Assembly (NCBI RefSeq): GCF_963576615.1
Contig: NC_088708.1
Coordinates: 496,001 to 560,000 of the forward strand
Source: Watersipora subatra
Taxonomy: Eukaryota; Bryozoa; Gymnolaemata; Cheilostomatida; Watersiporidae
DNA: 64,000 nucleotides
Direction of reading: 5' to 3'
Shown: positions 22,301-37,300 of the stretch, in pieces
Layout: each line of letters begins with the position of its first letter
Position numbering within the stretch: the first letter of the stretch is position 1
Program-made: the position numbers and the translations under genes
Notes under the pieces: model-generated
Databases searched by the model: none
Seen by the model: the letters and a program-made list of their open reading frames with translations, nothing else
Told to the model about the DNA's origin: nothing

Positions 22301-25300
22301 CTCTGTAGCAAGGTTCGTCGTGTCAAGCTAACACATTATGTGACTATGTATGGGTGTTCATTAAAGGCACTTATTCGCATGCAAGTACACTTGACCATAG
22401 CAAGTACACTTCACCATAGCAAGTACACTTCACCATAGCAAGTACACTTCACCATAGCAATCCATTTGTTGTATTGTAAGGGCTGTTTAATTTTATCTGT
22501 TGACTCCACTTCGATTGCGCGTGAGTGTTGTCAGCCTTCTTAAAACACGTAGCATTCTGTACTGTTTCCAGGAACTGGTGCAGCCTGGCAATCCACTTAT
22601 AAACAGTTTCATGCTGAGCAATGAGGATGATATGCGTGAAGTGGAGAACAGAGTGCTACAGATGGAGCCACGTCAGCAGAGGGATCTCATAAAGACTCTC
22701 TACCAGCTAGAGAGAACAGTCAGGCCCTCGAGCACGGCAGCTCTCAATAAGGAGGGAAAGCATGACCGCACCAAGGTAAGCATGTGGTCCTTAACACTTG
22801 CACATTTTTAGTGCTTGTTCCGATGCTTCAGGTAAGACTTAATGCATAGTTTACAGTTGTAAAGAGGTTTCCTGTTAGCCCACTTTTAGGAAAGACTAGG
22901 ATCCAAAGCTATAAGGGCTCAGTGGTTTAACAATGGAGAATAACAGAGAAGCTGGTGATAGCTGGCGTATGTTTTAGAGTAAGGACTCATAGGTGATAGC
23001 GGGTGTAGGACTGGTGATAGCGAGTGTATGACTGGTGATAGTGGGTGTGTGTTTTAGAGTAAGGACTCACAGGTGATAGCGGGTGTAGGACTGGTGATAG
23101 CGGGTGTGTGTTTTAGAGTAAAGACTCACAGGTTCATAAAGTCATGCTCGAGTTTGTGTCTAACTGGGGGGCAAAGAATCTAATAGGACTCACCGAGATC
23201 CTCCTGCTGAATGAGTCCAACCAGAAGATAGACGTAAATACATCATTTCTCAAGCTGGATGGAGCGAAGAACTGTTGTGGTGTTGTATCAAACCTCTTCA
23301 ACAGTCGATACAGAGTAAGTACCATCCACTTTGATAAACCATTGAAGTTCACTTTTCTAATATTCATAACGTTTCGTCATAACTAGCTATGAATTTGTCT
23401 TCTTTTCAATTGAAGTCCACTATTAGAGAGTTTAAAGATTTCACCATTATCTTATGTGTCATTCTACTTCATTGTAATGAAAGTTGTTGTGTGCAACAGA
23501 CGGTGAAAGACAGAAACATGTTTTGCTGTGAAAAGTCCGGTGAGAGACCTATCAGCCTGTCTTTTAGAGTAGAGATTCCCCTTGGAACTCAAATCAACAA
23601 AATCAAGTTCTGGAATTACAACAAAAGTCTTGAGGTTGGTATTCATTATGTTAAATATTCCCTTAGCTTTTTGTCTTGCTGTAGGTAGTCATTTGTAGTA
23701 AATATTCCTTTAGCTCTTTTCTCGATGTACATATACATTATATATTCTCTTAGCACTTTGTCTTGATGTAGGTAGTCATTGTATCATATATATTTCACAT
23801 ATTATACATACACATCTCAAAGTTTGTTTTCTATCTGTCTGTCCTTCGGTATGTCCAGCTGTAGCTATTAAAATCTTGGAATTAAAATTTCGCATACTGC
23901 TGGACTTCAACTCATGAAGATTGCAACTGCAGGTTTGCAATACAATTCTCTAACCACGAGACTATGAAATTTCTTACAATTCATAGCTCTTACTACATAC
24001 TCTATACACCCTTTACTCGATTTCATGCGCTAAATGACGTATTAATTTAAATTCTATTAACTCTATAAAACGCAATGTTTTTTTCGTGTTTTCATGAACT
24101 TTTATTTCCGGTTTTTTGTAAAGTTCAATTGCTAAATCCGCGGTCAAGGCTTTTTACGCAGACAATTCTATGATCTCGAGTAGGAATAGCCTTTACATTC
24201 CCTCTTTTTTTGGGTCATACAAAGACAGTCCGATATCTCATTTTTACATTTGTACCAGTATCGAGAGGTACCAGTATCGTCGCATTCAAAGTTTTGATGG
24301 ATAGCTTCTACTGGAACAGTAATCTTTTTTATACAAACACACTTCTATGCACGCATTGTTATGATTGGGTCAACATATTCAGGATTTCTATTTTGTTTTC
24401 TTGGTTCGTATTAATTGTATCATTACCAAATAATCTTTTATTGTAATCGTACCTAAACGGACTTAATTTAGCTCTTACTTACTTACTTACTAATAGTTTC
24501 ACATTTAAACACTTTGGTAGTTGTCTTATTTTGTTTCTTAATTTATTTAACCTGCACAAAACATTTTTTTCATGATATGAAGTTTGATATTGTTATAGTT
24601 AAAAGTTGTTATATGTTAAATAAAAATAAATTTTCTGTGCAAAGACTTTTATTACCCGGGCAACGCCGGACATTCAGCTAGTATGTATATATGTCAAACA
24701 ATCTTATCAAACAACTTTCAGGCTTATCTGTCACACAGACAAATAAAGTTTCTATAGTCTCTATAGTTTCGATATGTGCTCTGTCTTTATTTCCTTTTAT
24801 AGAAGTTGAATATTGGCGTGCGAAGGCTGCGAATTAGCATAGATGATGATATAATATATGATGGAGACATTGAGAAGGGCTGCGGTAACCAGGTGTTTGA
24901 CTATGGTCAGACGATTGTCCTTGGTACAGATGACCCCGACAGTGATAATGGATTCAACGGTTTGGCCACAGGTCTGTTAGCTATTTTAGCTTGAATAACT
25001 CACCGACCTTATATACACACTAAATATATTTTTGTATGTCTACTTTTCTAAAGTGTGTAGAAAAATAATTGGATATGCCAAGAATGTTTAATTCATCATC
25101 TATTGTTAAGTTGTGGCAAATATGTAAGCTTTATTGTTTGACATATTTGGCTATTTATTTTTATATCTGGTATATCGGTGTTGTGCTTCCTTCAGCCCTG
25201 TAAGAGTTTTACTTGATGAGTCAAAACTTTACCACTGCTTGTGTGTCACTTAATGAAATACGAGAAAAAGATTTGTGTTCACAGTGGTTCATTTATAATG

Positions 25301-28300
25301 TGAGTTTATTACATGATGAGTAGAGTTTATGACATAATGAGGTGGGTTTATGACATGATGAGGTGAGTTTATGACATGATGAGGTGAGTTTATGACATAA
25401 TGAGGTGGGTTTATGACATGATGAGGTGAGTTTATGACATGATGAGGTGAGTTTATGACATGATGAGGTGAGTTTATGACATAATGAGGTGGGTTTATGA
25501 CATGATGAGGTGAGTTTATGACATTATGAGGTGAGTTTATGACATAATGAGGTGAGTTTATGACATTATGAGGTGAGTTTATGACATGATGAGGTGAGTT
25601 TATGACATTATGAGGTGGGTTTATGACATTATGAGGTGGGTTTATGACATTATGAGGTGAGTTTATGACATTATGAGGTGGGTTTATGACAATATGAGGT
25701 GAGTTTATTACGTAATGAGGTGAGTTTATGACATGATGAGGTGAGTTTGTGACATTATGAGGTGAGTTTATGATGTAATAAGGTGAGTTTATGACGTGAT
25801 GAGTTGAGTTTTACTAGTTTTAATAATGCTGCTCGTGGAAGGAAAAAAGCTGTAACTTTGTTCCTTGCAAGTTGTGTTACTGAAAATATTGAGTGTGTCT
25901 TCAGCACAAGTTGGAGCCAACGCATAGTTTGAGACTTACTACTAGGATATATACACTACACAGGAAATATCAAACACTCTAACTGAAACCTTAGAATAAA
26001 AATTAGGTTGCTTGAACTGCTTACGATTCATTGCTCTTTGACTTTTGGGAGTCTTTGACTTGTTACTGCTTTCTTATCAGGAAGTTTTTCAGGAAGACAA
26101 TAGTTTGTCTTGTTTTTTTTAATGTCCTGCTTTTGGCTTTCAATCAGCGACCATGAGCACTTCCTCTCAGCAACTCAAACAGATGTCATTCCCTGACCAT
26201 TCTCCAAACTGTTCGACATCGAGAGATTTCTCAAAGCAGCTGCACCACCCTAATCACAAAACTGTGCATAAGTCAACCGAACACAGACAGTCTTCAGAGA
26301 TGTGGATACCATTGTCAGAAACTCCTGAACCAATTGAGAGAGCTCAGACTAGAGTGCTGATGAGATCTACCGATGGGGTTGAGCCACCAGTCGTCTACAG
26401 CAGTGACTCTGATGACGGTCTGTAGCCACTTTTACTTGTACACTGCTTTCTCTTACATTGTTTGCACTTGTACACTTTCTCTTACATTGTTTGCACTTGT
26501 ACACTTTCTCTTACTTTGTTCTCACTTGTACACTTTCTCTTACAATGTTCTCACTTGTACACTTTCTCTAACATTGTTCTCACCTGTACACTTTCTCTAA
26601 CATTTTTCTCATTTGTACCCTTTCTCTTACAAATTCGTATAACTTTTGTTCAAAAATAGCTAGTTTGTAAAATCTTCTGGCGTATTTGAAGTTCTTTATA
26701 TCTGGTTTGCATCTAACCAGTCACTCTTTGTAACTATCAACTGGACTTGCGTTTGTTATGAGCTGTGTTGAACAGTTGGGAGAGTTTTTGTAACCTCATG
26801 TAACTGTTTTTAGAGAGAAAAACATACAATCAAAACGATGTGACTCATGCAAACAAATTTGAGTCGACTATCCCTGACACTGTTGTGTCTGGTAAGCTCT
26901 CTGATCCTCGACTCACTGACACCAGGTGAGCTGCCTCATGGAGGTCACACACTTTGGTTTATATAAGTAAAACTGAGTAATTTTACAACCTGAGTGAGGT
27001 GTGTCTAGTAACTCACATTGTAAGCCTTCAATTTGATCTTGTCATGAGTCTCTCTGGATACATTCTCATTCATCTATGTTGATAGAGTGGTCACCTTCTT
27101 ATCAGGGTGTTTACTGTGGTCACCTTCTTATCAGGGTGTTTACTGTGGTCATCTTATCAGGGTGTTTACTGTGGTCATCTTCTTATCAGGGTGTTTACTG
27201 TGGTCACCTTCTTATTAGGGTGTATACTGTGGTCACCTTCTTATTAGGGTGTTTACTTTGGTCACCTTCTTATCAGGGTGTTTACTGTGGCCACTTTCTT
27301 ATTAGGGTCTTTACTGTGGTCACCTTCTTATCAGAGTGTTTACTGTGGTCACCTTCTTATCAGTGTGTTTACTGTGGTCATCTTTTTATCAGGGTGTTTA
27401 CTGTGGTCATTTTCCTATTAGGGTGTTTACTGTGGTCACCTTCTTATCATGGTGTTTACTGTGGTCATCTTCTTATCAGGATGTTTACTGTGGTCACCTT
27501 CTTATCAGGGTGTTTACTGTGGTCACCTTCTTATCAGAATGTTTACTGTGGTCATCTTCTTATCAATGTGTTTACTGTGGTCACCTTCTTATCAGGGTGT
27601 TTACTGTGGTCATCTTCTTATCAGGGTGTTTACTGTGGTCATCTTCTTATTAGGGTGTTTACTGTGGTCACCTTCTTATCAAGGTGTTTACTGTGGTCAC
27701 CTTCTTATCAAGGTGTTTACTCTGGCCACCTTCTTATCAGGGTGTTTACTGTGGTCACCTTCTTATCAGGGTGTCTACTGTGGTCACCTTCTTATCAGGA
27801 TGTTTACTGCAGTCTTTTTTGAATAGAGTAAACGAGACCAATCCACACAAAAATGGTGCTCGTTCTAAGCTGCCATGGATGGAGACATCAGCGGACTGTA
27901 GTACCCTACAAGATTCTAAATCTTTAAACACTTCCACTGGCAGACCTGCAAGGGAGAAAAAACATCCAGAATGGTTGGACAAATCAGAAGAAGGCAGTTT
28001 GAGATCCTCGTTAGATGAAATGTTGGAAGCATTGGATAAGTGGGAGCCATTAGACAGACGGTATTTCTCTTCTCAGACTTGTTTCAACTAAATGGTAGTA
28101 TTGAGTTTTAGGAAAAACTGTTTTCAGCGATATCATGCTCTCTTGTATTGAATACTCATTAACTTTTGTTTAGCAAACCAGAAGACTTGAAGACTATATT
28201 TGACGGAACAGTAAAAGAAGCTCAACCCTCTACAGGAATTCCCACTATGGGTAGGTAATTCTCACCATAGATAGGGAGAATAAATTTGTATTTTTAAAGA

Positions 28301-31300
28301 AAACAGAATACAGGTTTGGAGTACCGTCATTCTTCTCTTAGTTTTGCGGTTTAGTAACTTTTTGTACAAGCTGACACTTTAATTGATATGAATGAATGTG
28401 CCCCTTTTAAGTTGCCTCTGAGACGGAGGAGGCTAACTACAGAAAGACAGCTAGCAAGGAAATGACAAGAGCACAAAGACGAAGAGCCAACAACTGCAGC
28501 GCTGCCGAATCACGAAGAAAGAAGTGGCAGCAACCTTCAGTAGACCTTGAGGCCTCATGGACATCATTAGACATGTTCGCTCGATCACACAAAGGCCGTT
28601 TGTCAATGGAAGGTGGGTAGGTGGAGTTGCAGCCTATATCTGCTTTTGTAAAGCAGGTTTTATGTCAGTTGGCCGTTTAACGCCTTTTGTAAAAACTTGT
28701 CTATCTCTCTCTTACCCCATTATGAACACACCTTATTCTATCTCTTTATTACCCAGATATGAACTCACCAATACTCCATCTCTCTATTAACCAGATATTA
28801 ACACACCAATAGTTCATCTCTCTTCTCTCTACATGTATGTAGCTATGAGCCTATGTATCTATGCACACACCTCAATGTGTCTCTGAACAGGGGATGCACT
28901 GGATGAGTACTTGAGAAGTGTGAGCACACCAGGAACTGGCATTACAGTTGATGCCACTGGACTGCTCTCCAAGGAACAACCCTCAACCACTCCGCTTCAA
29001 GTTATTTCTGAGGAGTAAGTCGTTTGTTAGTGGGTAGACAAACACTGTCGCAGTATCAATGGCTTTTGAGTTCAGCGACTAAAGGAGTCTGTCATATGGC
29101 AAGGATGGATTTAGCTTTTTTTTCTGTGGGGGGTCAGGGTGGGCTAGAAAGAGTTTAATACATGGTAAGAGGAGTTTAGCCTTGAACTCGGTCCCCTGTG
29201 AGGGTGGGCTACAAAGAGCCTGATACATGATGGTAAATGGAGTTTAGCCTTAACAATAGAGGTCTTTCTCAGTATCTCTCATCAAGCAACGTGTTAAAAC
29301 ATGTGCCATTTAAGCTTTTCTCACAGATGCTGAGAGAAAGAAGCATTTCTATAAGTCTGCATGTTGACTATAGACAGAATTCTCTTATGGCTAACTATAG
29401 ATTTTCTATTTTTAGAGAAGCTTTCATCATACCTGAGCTGCCCAGTGGTGAGAACCTCGTTATCAATATAAAGTCAACATGGGGAGACAAGTACTATGTT
29501 GGACTGACTGGAATTGAGCTTTTTGCAAGCAATGGAGAACCGATTTCAATTGCAAAGGTGTGCTTTGCTTGTTTTTTTATTTGAGGCTCACGAGTGAAAA
29601 TCGATAACTGATGGATATAAATGTGACGGTCAAGTTAGGTTTAGCTTTTTTAAACAAGCCATTTTGCTATGATGTAGCTCTTTGGTATGATGTAGCTTTT
29701 TGGTATGATGTAGCTCTTTGGTATGATGTAGCTCTTTGGTATGACGTAGCTCTTTGGTATGATGTAGCCCTTTGGTATGACATAGCTCTTTGGTATGATA
29801 TAGCTCTTTGGTATGATGTAGCTCTTTGGTATGATGTAGCTTTTTGGTATGATGTAGCTCTTTGGTATGATGTAGCTCTTTGGTATGACGTAGCTCTTTG
29901 GTATGATGTAGCCCTTTGGTATGACGTAGCTCTTTGGTATGATATAGCTCTTTGGTATGATGTAGCTCTTTGGTATGATGTAGCCCTTTGGTATGATGTA
30001 GCTCTTTGGTATGATGTAGCTCTTTGGTATGGCGTAGCTCTTTGGTATGACGTAGCTCTTTGGTATGATGTAGCTCTTTGGTATGATGTAGCTCTTTGGT
30101 ATGATGTAGCTCTTTAGTATGATGTAGCTTTTTGGTATGGCTCTTTGGCATGCTATAGCAACTTGCACTATACTAGTACACCTTGCTATATGGCACGATT
30201 GCTGATTGTTTAGTCACTGTTCGCTACTTTTTAATTCTCAAAAGGATTTACATTTACATTCCAAAAAGCACAGCATTTTAAAAACTATCTTGTCATATCC
30301 AGACTCTATTATTTTAGGTGGCGGCTAATCCTAGAGATATTAATGTTTTACCCGACTACAAGAACGACCCACGAGTTGTTGAAAATTTGGTGGATGGAGT
30401 GAATAAAACAAGAGATGATACTCATATGTGGCTTGCTCCTTTCACTGAAGGGGCTAATCACTTCATCTCTCTGCAATTTACACAAGCGAGTCAACTTGCT
30501 CTGTTCAGGATATGGGTGAGATTACTCCTCATTCACCGAGTGTGTTCATTACTGTCCTTTACTTGGTAATGCATTATATTTAGCGTCTCAGTCATCGGAT
30601 GTAAACTGCGAAGTAGCAATTTCCTCTTGGTATTCTTGTAGAATTATAACAAATCAAGAATTCACTCATATAGAGGTGCTAAAGATGTTGAGATTCAACT
30701 GGATGGCAGATATATATTTAAGGGTGAAATAGCGCGTGCTTGTGGTGGTACTCAGGGTGGAACAGAAGCATTTGGTGACGTGAGTCGATTTTCATTTCAT
30801 TGTCATTCGTCTGTGACCTAGTTATAGGGAACAATTTCAATGTATGTGAGCAACAGTACCTGGAGTAAATCTAGAGTATGTGATAGTAGCAGGAGTAAAT
30901 CTAGAGTATGTGATAGTAGCTGGAGTAAATCTAGAGTATGTGATAGTAGCAGGAGTAAATCTAGAGTATGTGATAGTAGCTGGAGTAAATCTAGAGTATG
31001 TGATAGCAGCAGGAGTAAATCTAGAGTATGTGATAGTAGCTGGAGTAAATCTAGAGTATGTGATAGTAGCTGGAGTAAATCTAGAGTATGTGATAGTAGC
31101 TGGAGTAAATCTAGTGTATGTGATAGTAGCTGGAGTAAATCTAGAGCATGTGATAGTAGCTAGAGTAAATCTAGAGTATGCGATAGTAGCTGGAGTAAAT
31201 CTAGAGCATGTGATAGTAGCTAGAGTAAATCTAGAGTATGTGATAGTAGCTGCAGTAAATCTAAAGTATATGATAGTAGCTGGAGTAAATCTAGAGTATG

Positions 31301-34300
31301 TGATAGTAGCTTGAGTAAATCTATAGTATGTGATAGTAGCAGGAGTAAATCTAAAGTATGTGATAGTAGCTGGAGTAAATCTAGAGTATATGATAGTAGC
31401 TGGAGTGAATCTAGAGTATGTAATAGTAGCTGGAGTAAATCTAGAGTATGTGATAGTAGCATGAGTAAATCTAGAGTATATGGTAGTAGCAGGAGTAAAT
31501 CTAGAGTATTTGATAGTAGCTAGAGTGAATCTAGAGTATGTGATAGTAGCTGGAGTAAATCTAGAGTATGTGATAGTAGCATGAGTAAATCTAGAGTATG
31601 TGGTAGTAGAGGGAGTAACTCTAGAGTAATACTCTGTATACACTCAATACTCTGTATACACTCAATTTTCTGTATACACTCAATACTCTGTATACACTCA
31701 ATACTCTGTATACACTCAATACTCTGTGTATCTATATATATATTTCTCAAAGTATGTCTGTGTGTCGTTGTATATCTGTTGGTTTTCCGGCTATAGCTAT
31801 TATTAGAACAGCGGAGCTGGACAACAATTCAGACGCAAAGTCATGGCTTACCATCATTGGAAGCCTAGCCTTATTAACTAGCTTAGTGGAATTTTCCATT
31901 GACAATATGCCAGGCTACTAGCTTGAAAGGTACAGTTGTTTGACAAAGTTTTAAAACCTTTACAGTTGTTTTTATTTTTCACTTAATTTATTTCAACTAC
32001 ACAAAACACTTCTCTCGTGATATGTAGTTTGAAAGTAAGAATGGGAAACGTTGTTATATATTAAATACAAATCAATTTTCTGTCCAAAGACCTTTTTATT
32101 ACACGGGCAACGCCGGGTGGTACAGCTAGTACTTAATAAACGAAGCTTAATGACTGAAACAAAATCATCTTTTCACGACTCTAAATTATAGCTAATTCAT
32201 TTCTAATGCCTTGATTCAATGTCTGCAGACGATACTCTTCACCGTGTCAGATGAAATACTAGATGCTGTATCACGTCACGATGGCCAGTATGAGGGAGGT
32301 AACTTCTCAGATGATTGGGAAGATGATGTACCATATGAAGCCCGACCAGCCACAGCTGAAAAAGGAAATTCTGTATGTTTTTTTGTTGTATCCGCTGTTA
32401 CCCTGTTACTGCTAGCTTTGGGTTTATTATTCAGCTTGTGAGCTTGTAGTGAGCTTGTATACCTGTATTTTACATCAGTGAATACAAGGTGAGCTTTTAT
32501 ACCTGTATTTTACATCAGTGAATACAAGGTGAGTTTGTACATCTGTATTTTACATCAGTGAATACAAAGTGAGCCTTTTAAAAGGATTTAGGATGTACCA
32601 TGACTTACTGAATACCCTGCTCCATTAATTACTGTCCAATTGTTTTAGGACCGACCTCATACAAGTGTTGACACAAAGATGTGCAAAAAGGGGATGTCAG
32701 TGCATCACTCAATCAACACACCACCCCAAGCAACAGCAGCAGCGAGTATTAGGCCTGAGTCTATGGCTACACCTGTTGCTGTCGATGGCACTACCTTAGT
32801 CTATCGAGCTACCGGTCAGTCAACTTATATACACGATATCAATGTACTAGTTTAATGGCGGCTGCTGTAAGCTCGTTCCCATTATTTTTGCTTGTTCTGT
32901 CATCAAAAGCAGCATTGTTTTAATATTCTAGAGATATCCCTTAATTTTACGGAAACTTGGGGAGACCCCCATTACCTCGGACTAACAAGCATGGATCTAG
33001 TTGCTAAAGATGGTGAGGCTATACCTCTTTCAATGGAGATGTTGTCTGCCAAGCCTCAGGACTTGCATGTTCTTCCAGGCTATGAAACCGATGATAGGAC
33101 CCTTGACAAGTGAGTCTTCATTCGACTTTTCAGCCCCTGACCATCCATATCTCCTTCGTTAGACTCTGTCATGTTTGTTGGAACTAGCTGGTCACTTTTT
33201 GTGCCGTGGCCTCGCTTAGGCTCTGTAAGCTACTTCGTGACATGCCTGGTATTTTGTAGACTCGTCGACGGTGTGAGCATCACAACCTCTGATGAGCACA
33301 TGTGGCTTATACCCTATAGCGAGGGGGCAGACCACACGCTGACCATAACACTGAGGCAGTCTCAAGAACTCGTCGGACTGAGATTCTGGAACTACAACAA
33401 GTCACCAGAAGATACTTACCGAGGGGTAAGTAAGCTTTATGTAAGCTACATGTATGTAGAGCGCAAAGTCACTGCTACTCTTACTCTAATCCATATTCCA
33501 CATTGTCAGACTGTCTCCTATGTTTGCTTACACTAAAGCTCTTTGTTGTCTAATAATACATATGTAGTACTTATTGAGTATGTGTATTATTATATATGTA
33601 GTACTTATTGAGTATGTGTATTAATATATATGTAGTACTTATTGAGTATGTGTATTATTATATATGTAGTACTTATTGAGTATGTGTATTACTATATATG
33701 TAGTACTTATTGAGTCTGTGTATTATTATATATGTAGTACTTATTGAGTATTTGTATTAATATATATGTAGTACTTAGTAAGTATGTGTATTATTATATA
33801 TGTAGTACTTAGTGAGTATGTGTATTATTATGTATGTAGTACTTATTGAGTACTTGTCTCACGAACAAACGAGCGGAGCGAAGTTTGAGAGTTTTTATGA
33901 TAAATGCATGTGCACACAACTTACGAAAATTATTCATCAACAACGTCGCAAACCCTTGCATCGAAATCTCATAAACAAATTTAACCATTTTTTGTAGATT
34001 CGTTAAAGTATAATAACGATACAAAACACATACAAACCTATTTAAATATGTTACCAAGTCTTTAAAAGGTAACCACAATCTCTTAAAACTAACCCATCTT
34101 ATCGGATTATACATAAAGAGACAGATTAATTTGGCCGAAAATCGTTATTAAAACTGGCCAAGCCTTACTTTTATCAACATTAAGACCGGCAAACGAAATG
34201 CCGAGCGACAGAAAAGAGAACAATTAAGTCGTGCGCATTTCACGAAAAAATAACGTGCACATTTCACCATTCTATAGCATTGTCGAATTGGCGACGGTTT

Positions 34301-37300
34301 CTGTAATTAACGTAAAAGTACAGAAATCGTTTCTTTTTTGCCGATTTTAAAGTAACTGACATTTTGGAAACTTTTAAGTACTTTGGCATTCTAACTGATG
34401 TCCAAAGCAGTGAAAGTAAAGGAAATGACGATGATATTTTTTTCTAACAATTCTTATGAGATTATTACAATATTTAATTATAAATTTGGATATTCTTCTT
34501 GATACTTTTTGATATTGTTAGCTATGAAGTTTTGAAATGTAAACAACATTGTGCATTGGTTTTTTATTATTACTGTATTACTATATTAATAATATTGGTT
34601 ATTCTAATAATATCAGTGCATTTTACTTCTAATATTGCATTTCTCCTATTGCAGGGGGAGAGATATAAACATATAATCTTTTTATTTCATTATTACTGTT
34701 TGTCATGACCAAACCCTTTTTTAAATAGATATTTTAAAAATCTATATAAATATCACAACTTCTTGATATTGTTAGCTATGACGTTTTGAAATGTAAACGA
34801 AATTGTGCATTGGTTTTATATTATTACTATATTAATAATATTGATTATTCTAATAATATCAGTGCATTTTACTTCTAATATTGGCCAATATTGCATTTCT
34901 CTTATTGCAGGGGGAAAGATATAAACATATAATCTTTTCCTTTCATTATTGCTGTTTGTTGTTTATAATAACACCCACACCCAGTACATTACAGCTACTA
35001 TTGCAGTTATCCTATTGCACTGCAGTGCCATTTGACTGCTAATATTGCATTTCTCAACCATCAGTACCCTTTCTTTTTTCCAATATCACTTTGGTCGTGG
35101 GCTGTATGACAGTGGAATTTTTCGTATTAATATATATGTAGTACTTAGTAAGTATGTGTATTAATATATATGTAGTACTTATTGAGTATTTGTATTATTA
35201 TATATGTAGTGCTTAGTAAGTACTTGTATTAATAAATATGTAGTACTTAGAGAGTACTTGTATTATTATATATGTAGTACTTATTGAGGACTTGTATTAT
35301 TATATATGTAGTACTCATTGAGTATGTGTATTATCCATTCCAGGCTAAAACTGTTCATGTTCAGTTGGATGGGTTGGCTGTCTCACCTCCTCAAGGTTTT
35401 CTCGTAAGAAAAGGGCCTGGCAACTGCTTCTTTGATTTTGCCCAAGAGCTTCTTTTCTCTGAAGTTCTGCGGCGCATACAACTAGATTCCCAGCTTTGCA
35501 TGCCAGACAGGTGGGTGCCATGTGTGCTTGCTCGTTTTCTAAATTTACTGTTCAGTTCATCTTGCTTTCTGGGGTATACTATTTTAATAATATAATTTTG
35601 TAACATGTTGTTTATTGCTATTTGGGTATTGCTGATGACAGCAACTCATGGGGTGATGAATTGGAGGATTATGTCATCAGCGCAAAGATGCCCAAGGGCT
35701 GTATCCTTTTGCATGTTCAACTGTGTAATAAGGTGATACAAAAAAAAGTAAAAATACTCTAAAAAAATGGTGTGATAAGATATTGGAGAGGGAGTTAGTA
35801 AGGAAATGCAGCTGTGCTACCTTAGCTAACAAGGGATGATGTCAAGGGAGACAACTCTTAAAAAAACACTAGGATGTCATGTGTGAATGTAATGAGACAA
35901 GATGAGAGTGTGTGAGATATAATCTTATGTTAGAATGCGATAAAACAGCGAGAGGGAGATGGTGGGAGGGAAGGAGGATAGAGAAAGGAAAAAAGAGAGA
36001 GGACGAGATGGAGGGAGAGAAGAGAGAGGAAGATAGAAAGAGAAAAAAGAAGGTCAGGGGAGAAGGGAGAGTGCAATAAGACAACGAGAGGGGAAGTGCA
36101 ATAGGACATCCAGGAGGAGAGTGCAATACAGCAGCAAAAGGGCGAGTACAATACAGCAGCGATAGTGCAATATAGGAATGAGAGATAGTGCAAAAAACAG
36201 CACGAAGATTAAGATGGCATTGAAGATTGCAGTTCCGGCAATAGGGTGGTAAGGATAGAGGGGTAATGATAGGGTGGTAAGGATAGGGGGGTAATGATAG
36301 GGTGGTAAGGATAGGGGGTAATGATAGGGTGGTAAGGATAGGGGGTAATGATAGGGTGGTAAGGATAGGGGGGTAATGATAGGGTGGTAAGGATAGGGGG
36401 GGTAATGATAGGGTGGTAAGGATAGGGGGTAATGATAGGGTGGTAAGGATAGGGGGGTAATGATAGGGGGGTGGTGATAGGGGGATAATGATAGGGGGGT
36501 AGTGATAAGGGGGGTAATGATAGGGGGTAATGATAAGGGGGTAATGATAGGGGGGTAATAATAGGGGGGGCAATGATAGGGGGTAATGATGGACACAAGA
36601 GGACAGAATACGAGGTCGCAACAAGCTACATGTAGAATAGCTGGGTACAACTGGCTGGTAGGATTGTGTAGAATAGACGGGTACAACTGACTGGTAGGAT
36701 TGTGTAGAATAGACAGGTACAACTGGCTGGTAGGATTGTGTAGAATAGACAGGTACAACTGGCTGGTAGGATTGTGTAGAATAGACGGGTACAACTGGCT
36801 GGTAGGATTGTGTAGAATAGACGGATACAACTGGCTGGTAGGATTGTGTAGATAGACAGGTACAACTGGCTGATAGGATTGTGTAGAATAGACAGGTACA
36901 ACTGACTAGTAGGATTGTGTAGAATAGACGGGTACAACTGACTGGTAGGATTGTGTAGAATAGACAGGTACAACTGGCTGGTAGGATTGTGTAGAATAGA
37001 CGGGTACAACTGGCTGGTAGGATTGTGTAGAATAGACAGGTACAACTGACTGGTAGGATTGTGTAGAATAGACGGATACAACTGACTAGTAGGATTCCGT
37101 AGAATAGACGGGTACAACTGACTGGTAGGATTGTGTAGAATAGACAGGTACAACTGGCTGGTAGGATTGTGTAGAATAGACGGGTACAACTGGCTGGTAG
37201 GATTGTGTAGAATAGACAGATGCAACTAGCCGGTTGGATTGTGTAGAATAGACGGATACAACTGGCTGGTAAGATTGTGTAGATAGACAGGTACAACTGG

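Noticed and set aside
26814..26891. Shorter exon 15 using the GTAAGC donor at 26892
   Set aside because: It would leave phase 1 while exon 16 needs phase 2, breaking the KATNIP frame.
29611..30168. About 170-codon ORFs on both strands with six-residue repeats
   Set aside because: An 18-bp array keeps all frames open; it lies in intron 20.
35642..35724. Exon 28 extended to a GTAATA donor at 35725
   Set aside because: It gives residues that do not fit the family pattern, and it ignores the excellent U12 signals at 35701 and 38050.
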